A stretch of 64,000 bases of DNA from Opitutia bacterium (GTDB lineage: Bacteria; Verrucomicrobiota; Verrucomicrobiia; Opitutales; Opitutaceae). The stretch spans positions 248,001 through 312,000 of the forward strand of contig JACRHT010000017.1 of NCBI GenBank assembly GCA_016217545.1. Reading direction: 5' to 3'. The notes beneath the pieces were generated by a model that made no database searches, was not told the origin of the DNA, and saw nothing but the letters and a program-made list of their open reading frames with translations. Positions within the stretch are counted from its first letter, which is position 1, and each line of letters starts with the position of its first letter. The translations under genes were made by a program, and so were the position numbers. This document shows, in pieces, positions 17,560 through 26,343 of the stretch.

Positions 17560-20139
17560 TCAGCGCTGCGAAAGATGCCGGCTCAGGAAACCGAACACCA
17601 CGGGACGCACGTCCTGCGGCAACGGTCGATGATTCCAGCCATCGAAATCGAACGTGTGGCCCACGCCGTCGAGCAGCAGCAACTCGTGCGGCACGCCGCG
17701 GGCCTGCAGAGCCTCGGCGAGCGCGACGGATTGCGCGGCGTCGACCGTGCGGTCGGCGCGCCCGTGCAGGATCAGCGTCGGCGGTGAACTCGCAGTCACG
17801 TGGGCGAGCGGAGAAACGTCGGGCGGCACCGCTGATCCCACCGCGGCGAACACCGCGTGGTTGGTGCGGGAGCGGTTCGCCTTCGCTTGTTCCGCGGGCG
17901 CGGCCAGCCAGGCGCGCACGTCAGTAATCCCATAGAGATCGACCACGCACGCCACGCGGCTCGACACGCCGGGCCACGGTTGCGCGGGTTCCCATTTGTC
18001 GGCGTCCGCCGTGTAGGCGGCCATCAACGCCAGATGCCCGCCGGCCGAACCGCCGCCGAGCGCAATGCGCGCGGGGTCGACGCCGAGTTGCGCGGCGTGA
18101 GCGCGCACGTAGCGCACCGCGTTCTTCACGTCCTCGAGATTCTGCGGCCACGCGCCGGCGCCGAGGCGGTAGTTGATGCTCACGGTGACGTAGCCGCCCG
18201 CCGCCAGCGCGTGACAGACGTTGCGATCGCGCGCCGCGGCCTTGTCGCCGCCGGTCCAGCCGCCGCCGTGAATCCACACCATTGTCGGCAGTTTTGCTTC
18301 CGCCGTCCATCCGCCCGGCAGATACACGTCGAGTCGTTCAGCGCGATCAGCCGCGAGAAAGGCAACTTCCGGTCGCACCGTGACGCCCACCGCCGTGGTC
18401 GTATCCGTCGCCTCACTCGTGGCCGCGGGAAAATCGGCGGACAACCCGCGCCCCGCTTCGAACGCGCCGATGTCGGGCGCCGCTCCCGAGAAACCCTCGT
18501 TGAAGTTCGGCAACGGCACGCCCGCGTCGTGACCCGGCGTGCCCGGCTGCAGCGTCATCGACCACGCGCGGCGCACGTCGAGCGGAGCGCCGAGCACCGG
18601 CGTCGCCACAATGCCGTGTGCCTCGCTGCCCGGCGCGGCCGAAACGGAACCGTTGAGAAGATCGTGATCGAAATCGTTCTCCGGGGATTTCTGCCCGTCG
18701 AACACGGCGGCGCCCTTCTCGTCGCGCAACCAGAGCAGGTTATTCCGACTGACGATGTTCGTCTGATGTTTTTCCTTCGAGGTCAGGTAGAGTCCGCGCT
18801 CGGCCCCGGCCGGCTTTCCGTTCGCGTCACGCGGTTGGAGCACGGTGTTGTGAAATACATACATGCGACCGCGCGCCGTGAGGGCGCGCTTCGGATCGGA
18901 GCCGAGCTTGAGGAAATATTGCCCGCGAAGCGCCGTCTCACTGTCCCCCGGCCCGCGGCGCGAGTGCAGGTAGACGTTGCGGAAAATGTAGCAGGGACCG
19001 AGCGCCGTCGCCGCGCCGCCGATGCCGTCGAACGTCCAATCGATCACGTTGGCCCAGACGCGCACGTTCATGTTGGCCCCTTCAATCTCGAGTCCGTCGT
19101 CCCAGCAATGCGACACGCGGTTGCCGTAGACATCGGAATCGCGTCCCGGAAAACCCGTGTAGCCGAAGTTGTGGAACTCACCCATGGCGTCGTTGAACAT
19201 GTGTTCGAAGTCCGAGTAGATGCGGTTGTGCCGCACGACGATTTCGCCGTCGCCGTTGACGAACGTGATGCCTTGCGGCCCCATCGGATGGCGGCTGTTG
19301 CGGTTGGTCGGACGCGCCTGCAGCCACGAATTCGAGTTCGACCGTGGGTGATGCAGCCGGTTGTGCTGAATCACGACGCGACGCAAGGTCCGCGGCTCGC
19401 CGTCTTCCGTGCGGTGGTAGATGGCCGAGTCGAAATCCCGTCCGAAGCCGTCCTCGATATCCTCACCCCAGCCGGAGATGTCGCAGTGCTCGATGATGAC
19501 ATCGCTCACGGCACCCAGATCGATGCCGTGCCGTCGGGCGTTGCGAAGAACCAGTCCGCGAACAATGACGTGTGAAGCCTCCACGCGGACGTTCACATCA
19601 TCGACCCCGCGACCGTCGATCTCGACCGTGCGGCCCGGCGCCGGCGCGTAGACCACATAGCCTTCCACCGCGGAACCGCCTTCGCGGATCGTGTAGATGC
19701 CCTCGATCTTCTCCGGCAACGTCACGACGCGTGCGATCTTCGGCTGATCGCTCCACGTCGTGAAGCGCAGCTGCTGCGCCGTGCCGCTCGCGAGAGCCAG
19801 TTCGACTTCGTAGCTCGTGCCGGACTTGAGCCCCACGATGCTGCCGCGGTATTCGCGACTGCGTTCGGGAGCGGACGCGTGCTCGTGCGGATCGAACCAG
19901 AGCGGCAGCGCCGCCTGCCACGTCTCGGTGCCGGTCTCGCGGTAGCGCACCCGGCATTCACGAGTCGCGTCTCCCTCCGGCGTGCGCCAGTAGAGACCGA
20001 CACACTGGAACGTGGGCACGGCCCGCGGCTCGTCGCCGGTGCCAGCGCAAAGGGTGCCGCTCGCACAAAGCCAGGCCAGGGCCGCGACGGCGAAACGGGA
20101 CGGCCGCGTCAGGCCGGCCAGGAGAGTTCGTAGATTCAT
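17560..20139 (-). CDS. Secreted beta-helix protein fused to an alpha/beta-hydrolase esterase
   Basis: 859 residues. A signal peptide (1 to about 32) precedes a short beta-sandwich-like region, then a right-handed parallel beta-helix (about 130-560) with repeated 'VIIEHCDISGW', 'VVIQHNRLHHP' and 'VYGNRVSHCWDDGLEI' rungs, ending in the common 'PDIGAFEAG'. A short Thr-rich linker leads to a complete esterase domain: HGGGW near 623, GGGSAGG with Ser near 697, 'LHGRADRTV' and 'GVGHTF' for Asp and His. The fusion suggests one secreted polypeptide that both cleaves or binds an acylated polysaccharide and removes its acyl groups. Probably cotranscribed with the esterase upstream (89-bp gap). Confidence 0.87.
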   Translation of the reverse strand: MNLRTLLAGLTRPSRFAVAALAWLCASGTLCAGTGDEPRAVPTFQCVGLYWRTPEGDATRECRVRYRETGTETWQAALPLWFDPHEHASAPERSREYRGSIVGLKSGTSYEVELALASGTAQQLRFTTWSDQPKIARVVTLPEKIEGIYTIREGGSAVEGYVVYAPAPGRTVEIDGRGVDDVNVRVEASHVIVRGLVLRNARRHGIDLGAVSDVIIEHCDISGWGEDIEDGFGRDFDSAIYHRTEDGEPRTLRRVVIQHNRLHHPRSNSNSWLQARPTNRNSRHPMGPQGITFVNGDGEIVVRHNRIYSDFEHMFNDAMGEFHNFGYTGFPGRDSDVYGNRVSHCWDDGLEIEGANMNVRVWANVIDWTFDGIGGAATALGPCYIFRNVYLHSRRGPGDSETALRGQYFLKLGSDPKRALTARGRMYVFHNTVLQPRDANGKPAGAERGLYLTSKEKHQTNIVSRNNLLWLRDEKGAAVFDGQKSPENDFDHDLLNGSVSAAPGSEAHGIVATPVLGAPLDVRRAWSMTLQPGTPGHDAGVPLPNFNEGFSGAAPDIGAFEAGRGLSADFPAATSEATDTTTAVGVTVRPEVAFLAADRAERLDVYLPGGWTAEAKLPTMVWIHGGGWTGGDKAAARDRNVCHALAAGGYVTVSINYRLGAGAWPQNLEDVKNAVRYVRAHAAQLGVDPARIALGGGSAGGHLALMAAYTADADKWEPAQPWPGVSSRVACVVDLYGITDVRAWLAAPAEQAKANRSRTNHAVFAAVGSAVPPDVSPLAHVTASSPPTLILHGRADRTVDAAQSVALAEALQARGVPHELLLLDGVGHTFDFDGWNHRPLPQDVRPVVFGFLSRHLSQR

Positions 20140-20228
20140 GGAGCGAAGGAAAATTCGGTGGGGTGATCAGCGGAAGCGCAGCCCTCCAGCGGCCACTGCC
20201 TGCGATTAAAAACGGCGAACGGCGGCAC

Positions 20229-21089
20229 TCAGGGCGCCTCCGCCTGGGGTCCGGCGTTTTGCACGAACCGGATGATCATCGCGGCGACCGCATCGTCCTT
20301 CGTGCCGATCCGCGAGAAGATCGTGCCGTGTGACCGTCCTTCGAAGACCCGCTCCTCGACCGCCGAACCCGCTTCCCGCAGCGCGGCCGCCAGCAAGCGG
20401 TTTTCCTCGACGCGCAACGGCAAGTCTTCGCCCGCAGTGAGCAGGAGAAACGGAAACGGGCGGCGTCCGACATGGAACAACGGGGCCGCGTCGTCGACCA
20501 CGAGCCGCGCGCCCAGGCGGCGTTCTTCCCGCACCGTGAAATGGGTGCTGGTTTGCCCGCTCAACGCCACCAGCCCGACCAGAGCGCGCGCATCGAGGCC
20601 ATGCGCGCGGAGATATTGCTCGTCGAGCGCCACCATCAGAGCGAGGTAAGCGCCGGCCGAATGACCGCCGAGCACCACGCGCTGCGGATTGCCGCCGTGT
20701 TGCGCAATGTTCGCCCGCACCCAAGCGATCGCCGCCGCGACATCATCCACGTAGGCAGGAAAACTGACCGACGGATTGAATCGATATTCGACCATCGCGA
20801 CGGCCATGCCTCCCTCGGCCAGACGGCGAGCCGCCTGTCGGCCAGTGTCCGTGCTCTTGCTCCCTCCGGTCAACCCGCCGCCATGCAGCCACACGAGCAC
20901 GGGGAAATTCGCGCCCTTCTCCGGCAGATACAAATCGAGCCGGCAACGATCTCCGTCCTTCATCTCACTCGCCCGCTCCCGGTAGGAGAGATCCGGCAGC
21001 ACCGACGGCTCACCCGCGACCCCGGTCGGAGACGCGAGGAATAGCGACACGACGCAGCCCAGGATCGCAGAGACGAATCGCATCCACAT
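20229..21089 (-). CDS. Secreted alpha/beta-hydrolase esterase
   Basis: 286 residues from ATG 21089 (MWMRFVSAILGCVV); ATG 21083 is equally possible, and the longer open frame upstream lacks a signal peptide. The signal peptide ends near VAGE. Motifs: HGGGL near 72-76, GGHSAGAYLAL with the nucleophile Ser, 'LLTAGEDLPL' and 'GRSHGTIF' for the acid and His. BD-FAE-like carbohydrate esterase. An imperfect copy of the LacI-type operator lies 48 bp upstream. Confidence 0.82.
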   Translation of the reverse strand: MWMRFVSAILGCVVSLFLASPTGVAGEPSVLPDLSYRERASEMKDGDRCRLDLYLPEKGANFPVLVWLHGGGLTGGSKSTDTGRQAARRLAEGGMAVAMVEYRFNPSVSFPAYVDDVAAAIAWVRANIAQHGGNPQRVVLGGHSAGAYLALMVALDEQYLRAHGLDARALVGLVALSGQTSTHFTVREERRLGARLVVDDAAPLFHVGRRPFPFLLLTAGEDLPLRVEENRLLAAALREAGSAVEERVFEGRSHGTIFSRIGTKDDAVAAMIIRFVQNAGPQAEAP

Positions 21090-21136
21090 GGGCGACGGTG
21101 TGGGACCGTCGCACTTCGTCGGCAACCGCGATTCTG

Positions 21137-21150
21137 CGCACAGCCTTGCA
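21137..21150. promoter_or_regulatory. LacI-type operator candidate, copy 6 (one mismatch)
   Basis: CGCACAGCCTTGCA; the left arm has C instead of A at its fifth base. It is 48 bp upstream of the esterase start. Weaker than the other copies. Confidence 0.4.
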
Positions 21151-21226
21151 CCGCTGGCATCCGTTCCTCGTTGGCCGCGACGCGCCTGCACCGTCCGAAT
21201 CGCGGCCGTTGTGCTCTCAGATAAAC

Positions 21227-22376
21227 TCATCGCGTCATCAGGTTCCGATAGATGTCGACTGCCAGCATCAGCTGATCGTTCCCAATCCACTCATCCGCGG
21301 TGTGAGCTTGGGCGATATCTCCGGGCCCCAGCACGATCACTGGAGCGCCTGCCGCGGAGTAGTGGCTCGCGTTCGTCACGTAAGCGGCTCCCTGCAGCGC
21401 TGGATCTTGCCCATGCGCCGCCAGCACTTGCTGGAGATCGCCGAGAAACTGGGGCGGCCGGGCATCGTCGAGCGGCGGAACAACGTAAAGGTCGGAATGC
21501 TCGACCGCAAAGCCGGCAAGGCATCGATCGCGCTCCGCCAGCACTTCGCGCACTGGCTCTCCCGGCACGAGGCGACGGTCACATTCGATTTCGCAGCGGT
21601 CGGGAATCACGTTCACCTGCGATCCGCCGCGAATGACATTCACACTGAAGGCGGCATTGCCCGTCAGCGCGTGGGATTTTTCGGCGGTCCGCGCGTAATC
21701 GTCCTCGAGCGCGGCGAGCACGGGCCGCAGGGCCGAGATCGCCGATCGCCCCTTCGCCGGCACCGAGGAATGCGCCGCCACGCCGCGCGTGCTCGTCTTC
21801 CAACGCACCACGCCATTGTGCGCGGTCACCGGACGCAGCCGTGTCGGCTCGCCGACGACCATGCCTTCCAACGTCGGCAAAAAATCGCGCAGCGCTCCCT
21901 CCGCGAAGGCCCGGGCGCCGGACATCCGCGCTTCCTCATCGACCGTGAAAACGACCGCAACGTTGCGGCGGTGATCGGGCCGGCGCGTAGTCGCGCAACG
22001 CCCACAACATCGCGGCCCCTGATCCCTTCGTGTCGCACGCTCCGCGCCCGTGGAGCCGTCCGTCGCGGAACGCCAGGCGGAACGGATCGATCGTCATGCC
22101 CTCGGTGCCGACCGTATCGAGGTGGCTCTCGAACAGCCGCCAGGGCGCGCCCGCCTCCACCTCGCAGGTGAGGACCAGATTCGCTTCTCCTCCTTCAACC
22201 GGACACAATCGCGCGTCCAGGCCCCACGCGACCGCCACGTGCCGCAGGTAGTCGACCAGCGCGGCCTGCCCCCCGACCGAGCCGCCGAAGTGCGGATTCA
22301 CCGTCGGGTGCGCGACCATCTGCGCGAGCAACGCATCGCAAGTTTCAGGCAGCGCACAGCGGCGGGGGTCGTTCAT
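21227..22376 (-). pseudogene. M20-family metallopeptidase, frameshifted
   Basis: The N-terminal part (ATG 22376, frame closed at 21936) has 'LFESHLDTVGTEGMTIDPF' and 'GRGACDTKGSGAAMLWALRDYAPA'. The matching C-terminal part lies in another frame: 'NVAVVFTVDEEARMSGARAF...GEPTRLRP...GVVRWKTSTRGVAAHSSVP...ASHYSAAGAPVIVLGPGD'. Joined, they give about 380 residues, the usual ArgE/DapE-like length. The break is within about 21975-21990, around GGGCCGGC. It may be a real inactivating mutation or a sequencing error. Zinc ligands and the catalytic Glu (DEE) are present across the two parts. Divergent from the epimerase gene. Confidence 0.8.
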
Positions 22377-22421
22377 GCGGGACGAGGCGCAGCGTTTCCG
22401 CTTGCGTCGCAAAAAGCAACT

Positions 22422-22439
22422 AGTAACCGAGTGGTTACT
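22422..22439. promoter_or_regulatory. Perfect 18-bp palindromic operator candidate (TetR?)
   Basis: AGTAACC-GAGT-GGTTACT: perfect 7-bp arms, ending 2 bp before the epimerase start codon at 22442 and 46 bp from the divergent M20 start. The size and symmetry suit a TetR dimer, and a TetR gene follows the operon. No other copy was found in the window. Confidence 0.6.
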
Positions 22440-22441
22440 TT

Positions 22442-23491
22442 ATGAAAACCGCGGCCACCGGACGCAACGCGCCCGCGAACCTCCCCTGCGCGCCGGAAGC
22501 GATCGACGCGTTCCTCAGCCAGCCGGCCGACACCGTGCTCCGCTGCCTCGCGCACCAGCGCGGCCCGTTCCTCGCGCTCGGCGCCGGCGGCAAGATGGGG
22601 TTGCACCTCTGCGCGATGCTGCGCACCGCCTTGCGGAGCCTGGGCCGCACTGATCCGGTGATTGCGGTGTCGCGCTTCACGAGCCTGCGCGATCGGGAGG
22701 ACTTCCACGCGTTCGGCGTCGAGACCATCGCGGGCGACCTCCACGACGAGGCGTTCCTGCGCACGCTGCCGGACGCGCCGTCCGTCTTTTTCCTCGCGGG
22801 CGTGAAATTCGGCACGGCGACGTCGCCGGAACTGCTGCAACAGATGAACGTCGAGATGCCGCGCAAAGTGGCGCGCCGCTTCGCCACGTCGCGCCTCGTC
22901 GCGTTTTCGACCGGTTGCGTCTACCCGTTCGTCACGCCGGCCAGCGGCGGCGCCACGGAGGCCACGCCGCTCGCGCCGGTGGGCGACTACGCCGCTTCCT
23001 GCGCCGGCCGGGAGCGCGCGTTTCTCGAAACGCCTGGCTGTCACGCCACGCTCGTGCGGCTGAACTACTCCGTGGAATTTCGTTACGGGTTGCTGCTCGA
23101 TATCGCGCTCAAGGTGGCGCGCAGCGAGCCGGTCGATCTCCGCATGGGATACTGCAACGTCATCTGGCAAAGCGACGCCATCGCGCACGCCATCCAATGC
23201 CTCGATCTTTCGGCGTGCCCGGCCCGACCGCTCAACCTCACCGGCCCGGAGATCCTGAGCGTTCGCGCGCTCGCCGAGTCGTTCGGTCGCCTGCTGGAGC
23301 GTCCGGTCAACTTCCAAGGCGAGCCTGCGGCCACCGCGTGGCTGAACAACGCTTCCCTCTCCCATCGCCTCTTCGGCCGCCCCACCGTTTCCACCGAGCA
23401 GATGATCCACTGGGTCGCGAGTTGGGTGCGCGCGGACCATGTCACGTGGGGCAAGCCCACCGGTTTTGAAAATCGCGAAGGAAAATTCTGA
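22442..23491 (+). CDS. NAD-dependent epimerase/dehydratase (extended SDR)
   Basis: 349 residues. Near residue 47 the Rossmann motif 'FLALGAGGKMGLHL' is a variant of GxxGxxG. 'FSTGCVYPFV' supplies the Ser/Thr region; the usual YxxxK Tyr is hard to place ('GDYAASCAGRERAFL'). C-terminal 'RPLNLTGPEILSVRALAESFG' is typical of sugar-nucleotide epimerase-like proteins. Substrate unknown. It is followed after 2 bp by the DapA-family gene, so the two form an operon, and the operator candidate abuts its start. Confidence 0.82.
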   Translation: MKTAATGRNAPANLPCAPEAIDAFLSQPADTVLRCLAHQRGPFLALGAGGKMGLHLCAMLRTALRSLGRTDPVIAVSRFTSLRDREDFHAFGVETIAGDLHDEAFLRTLPDAPSVFFLAGVKFGTATSPELLQQMNVEMPRKVARRFATSRLVAFSTGCVYPFVTPASGGATEATPLAPVGDYAASCAGRERAFLETPGCHATLVRLNYSVEFRYGLLLDIALKVARSEPVDLRMGYCNVIWQSDAIAHAIQCLDLSACPARPLNLTGPEILSVRALAESFGRLLERPVNFQGEPAATAWLNNASLSHRLFGRPTVSTEQMIHWVASWVRADHVTWGKPTGFENREGKF

Positions 23492-23493
23492 CC

Positions 23494-24546
23494 ATGCAGA
23501 TCAAAAACGCATCCGCCCTCCGCGCGCATCTCCTCGAAGGACACGTCATCCCCGCCCTGCCGCTGGCGCTGACCGCCGACCGCAAATGGGACGAGCGGCA
23601 CGAGCGCGCGCTGGTCCGCTACTACCTCGATGCTGGCGTGGGCGGCCTCGCCGTCGGCGTGCACTCGACGCAATTCGCGATCCGCGATGCCGCGCACGGA
23701 CTCTACGAGCCAGTGTTGCGCCTCGCAGCCACGACGGCCCGCGCGTGGGGTTCCGATCGCGCGAAACGCTGCGCGCTTATCGCCGGCCTCTGCGGAAAAA
23801 CGGCCCAAGCCGTCGCCGAAGCGACCACGGCCCGCGCGCACGGCTATCACGCCGGGCTCCTCAGCCTCGGTGCGTGGAACGCCGCGCCCGAAGGCGAAAT
23901 CCTCGAACACTGCCGGGTGGTCGCACGCCACATTCCGCTGATCGGCTTCTATCTGCAGCCCGCGGTCGGCGGCCGGCGGTTTTCCTACCGTTTCTGGTGC
24001 GAGTTCGCCGAGATTCCCGAACTGGTCGCGATCAAGATCGCGCCGTTCAACCGCTACGGCACGATTGATGTCGTGCGTGCCGTCAGCGCGGCGGGACGTC
24101 ACGACGTCGCACTCTACACGGGCAACGACGACAACATCATCGCCGACCTGCTCACGCGCTTCGATTTCGGCCACGGACCGCGCTTCATCTCCGGCGGCTT
24201 GCTTGGGCAATGGGGCGTGTGGACGGAGCGCGCGGTGGCGCTCCTCGAGCGAATCAAGAGCGACCGCACCCGTGCGGAGCAGGCAGCGGACTGGAACACG
24301 AGGAACGCTCAGCTGACCGACGCAAACGCGACGATCTTCGACGCGGCGAACGGTTTTGCCGGCTGCATTCCCGGCATTCACGAGGTGCTGCGCCGTCAGG
24401 GCCTGCTGGTTTCCACGGCGTGTCTCGATCCGCACGAACAACTCTCCACCGGACAGGCCGATGAAATCTCGCGCGTCGCCGCAGCTTATCCGTGGCTCGT
24501 GGACGATGCATTCGTGGCCGCGAACTTGACGCGCTGGCTCGCCTAG
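23494..24546 (+). CDS. Dihydrodipicolinate synthase (DapA) family lyase/aldolase
   Basis: 350 residues, TIM barrel. 'GGLAVGVHSTQFAIRD' replaces the usual GTTGE-type loop, and the Schiff-base Lys is likely Lys181 in 'LVAIKIAPFNRYGTIDV'. 'GNDDNIIADLL' and 'FISGGLLGQWGVWT' follow, as in DapA relatives. Family members are pyruvate-dependent aldolases or dehydratases acting on keto-acid sugars. It starts 2 bp after the epimerase stop. True DapA is usually about 290 residues and not in such a context, so a sugar-acid role is inferred. Confidence 0.82.
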   Translation: MQIKNASALRAHLLEGHVIPALPLALTADRKWDERHERALVRYYLDAGVGGLAVGVHSTQFAIRDAAHGLYEPVLRLAATTARAWGSDRAKRCALIAGLCGKTAQAVAEATTARAHGYHAGLLSLGAWNAAPEGEILEHCRVVARHIPLIGFYLQPAVGGRRFSYRFWCEFAEIPELVAIKIAPFNRYGTIDVVRAVSAAGRHDVALYTGNDDNIIADLLTRFDFGHGPRFISGGLLGQWGVWTERAVALLERIKSDRTRAEQAADWNTRNAQLTDANATIFDAANGFAGCIPGIHEVLRRQGLLVSTACLDPHEQLSTGQADEISRVAAAYPWLVDDAFVAANLTRWLA

Positions 24547-24568
24547 CCGCGGTCCCGGCGGCGCCGCC

Positions 24569-25201
24569 TCAACGCTTCGCGATGCCGGAGAAGACGAGCG
24601 CGAGCACCTGACGCAGCGCCGCCTGCTTCACCTTGGGATCGTCGAGATCGACGGCGAGACTTTGCGACAGCGAGAACCGGTTGGAGTGATAGATGAAGCA
24701 AAGGCCGATCAGGTTGATCAGCAGATGCGTCACATCGAGCTCCGCCCGAAATTCTCCGCGCGCGATGCCATCCTCCGTGATCGCGCGAAATCGCTGCAGG
24801 AACGGATTTTTATCCAGCACCTTTCGGCGCGCCGCGAGCTGCCGCCCTTTCGCCAGATTTTCCCAGAGGAGCAAGCGCACGAACTCGGGATTGGCGTCGA
24901 GAAAATCGAAATAGGCTGCCAACAGTTTCGTGAGGCGCGCTGTCGGCGTGGCCCCGGACTCGACCGCGTGGAACTCCAGCTTTTCCAGCCGGCGATACAC
25001 GTCGTCGAACGCGGCGCGGTAGATGCCGGTCTTGTCGCCAAAATAGTGATAGACCATGCGCTTGTTCGCCTTGGCCGCCGCGACGATCTGATCGACCGAG
25101 ACGCCGTCGTAACCCTGACGCGCGAACAAACGAATCGCCGCGGCAAGCAATCGTCGCCGCGTGCGATCGGGATTTCGGACGCCTCCGTTCTTTTTCGCCA
25201 T
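24569..25201 (-). CDS. TetR-family transcriptional regulator
   Basis: 210 residues. N-terminal TetR HTH 'RRRLLAAAIRLFARQGYDGVSVDQIVAAAKANKRMVYHYFGDKTGIYRAAF' (about 14-63) is fully canonical. The C-terminal ligand domain resembles the TetR_C_6-type group. It converges on the epimerase-DapA operon (22-bp gap) and is the obvious candidate to bind the 18-bp palindrome at 22422. Confidence 0.93.
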   Translation of the reverse strand: MAKKNGGVRNPDRTRRRLLAAAIRLFARQGYDGVSVDQIVAAAKANKRMVYHYFGDKTGIYRAAFDDVYRRLEKLEFHAVESGATPTARLTKLLAAYFDFLDANPEFVRLLLWENLAKGRQLAARRKVLDKNPFLQRFRAITEDGIARGEFRAELDVTHLLINLIGLCFIYHSNRFSLSQSLAVDLDDPKVKQAALRQVLALVFSGIAKR

Positions 25202-25276
25202 GACGGCGTGATACTGCGCACCGCCACCGCGAGTGAAAGAGCAATTCCGCCGCGCGGCCGCACACCTGCGGGTTGG

Positions 25277-26227
25277 CTATAACCCCAGCGCCTCCGCCAC
25301 GCGCGTCGAGCAGGCCGCCATCGCCTCCGCCTCCGACCACCCCAGAAATTCCCGCACGTTGCGATAGGCCGCATCCATCGTCAGCGAGGAGCCGGCGAAC
25401 GCGGACGCTTGCCCGGGCTGCCGGACGATGCCGTCGGCGCCCACTTCCGTAGTCAGCGCGCCGAGCGTGTAGCGACCGGGGCCGGCGCCCGCGGCGGCCA
25501 TGCAATCGGTCGTGAACCAGACTTTGTCCCGCGGTTTCGCGCGCACGAAATTCTTCAAGACCGCGCGCGGCACATGGATTCCATCGGGTATGAAAATGGC
25601 GGTGAGCTCGTCGCGGGCGAGCAAGCGCTGGATGATGTTGTCGTGTCGATGCAGCTGGGCCGGCACCCCGTTGCCCACGTGGGTGCAAAGGCTGAGGCCG
25701 GCCGCGATCGCGCGGTCGATATCACGATCGTCCGCATCCGTGTGTCCCGCCGACACACGCACGCCCCGCTGCACGGCGTGGGCGATCGTTTCCGTCGCGC
25801 CTGGCAACTCCGGCGCCAAGGTCACGAGCCGCACGCGGCCCCCCCCCGCCGCCAGCAGGCGTTCGAGGTCGCGCACTGTAGGATCGCACATCCGTCGCGG
25901 ATCGTGCGCACCGCAAAAACCAGGCTCCGGCCGCAACCACGGGCCCTCGAGATGATACCCGACGATGGTCTCCGCAACCGTCGGGTCGGCGCGGCACCAT
26001 CGCTCGATGCGCTCCAGCTTGCGGCACATCCGCTCCACGTCGTCCGTGATGAGCGTCAGAAGAATCCGCGACGTGCGGAACTGCCGCAGGCGTTTAACCG
26101 CGACACCGAGCTCGGCTGCCGTCAGCTCGTCGCGCTGGAAATCGACCCCGCCGAATCCGTTGACCTGCAGATCGAAAAAACCACGCGGCTCGGTCGTCGC
26201 ATCCGGTGCAAGACGTGCGTCGTTCAT
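25277..26227 (-). CDS. nagA: N-acetylglucosamine-6-phosphate deacetylase
   Basis: 316 residues. Cytoplasmic amidohydrolase removing acetate from GlcNAc-6-P. Metal and substrate motifs: 'YHLEGPWLRPEPGFCGAHD' (HxEGP), 'VSAGHTDADD', 'LCTHVGNGVPAQLHRHDN', and 'FTTDCMAAAGAGPGRYTLG' with the catalytic Asp. Shorter than most NagA proteins (about 380): the N-terminal beta-sandwich strands are reduced, and the protein starts directly at 'FFDLQVNGFGGVDFQ'. Divergent from nagB. A run of nine C (25839-25847) lies inside the gene, but the frame is intact. Confidence 0.88.
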   Translation of the reverse strand: MNDARLAPDATTEPRGFFDLQVNGFGGVDFQRDELTAAELGVAVKRLRQFRTSRILLTLITDDVERMCRKLERIERWCRADPTVAETIVGYHLEGPWLRPEPGFCGAHDPRRMCDPTVRDLERLLAAGGGRVRLVTLAPELPGATETIAHAVQRGVRVSAGHTDADDRDIDRAIAAGLSLCTHVGNGVPAQLHRHDNIIQRLLARDELTAIFIPDGIHVPRAVLKNFVRAKPRDKVWFTTDCMAAAGAGPGRYTLGALTTEVGADGIVRQPGQASAFAGSSLTMDAAYRNVREFLGWSEAEAMAACSTRVAEALGL

Positions 26228-26266
26228 GGTCCCAGCGTATTCAGGCGCCGCGGTCGAATGTCACTT

Positions 26267-26295
26267 CGAAGATATTCCCCTATTGGATATTTTCG
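26267..26295. promoter_or_regulatory. Imperfect inverted repeat between nagA and nagB
   Basis: CGAAGATATTC and GGATATTTTCG arms (9 of 11 paired) around a 7-bp spacer, in the AT-richer centre of the 116-bp divergent region. Could be an operator for both genes. No dedicated regulator gene lies nearby. Confidence 0.35.
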
Positions 26296-26343
26296 CAGCT
26301 CCTGCTCCTTGCCTGCCGGATTTGTTTCCCAAGCGTTGTCGCC

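Noticed and set aside
22402-22412. TTGCG-T-CGCAA palindrome as a further LacI operator
   Set aside because: The arms are in the reverse order of the operator (TTGCG first) and the spacing differs.
25839-25847. C9 run as evidence of a broken nagA
   Set aside because: The reading frame is intact on both sides of the run with all NagA motifs in place.
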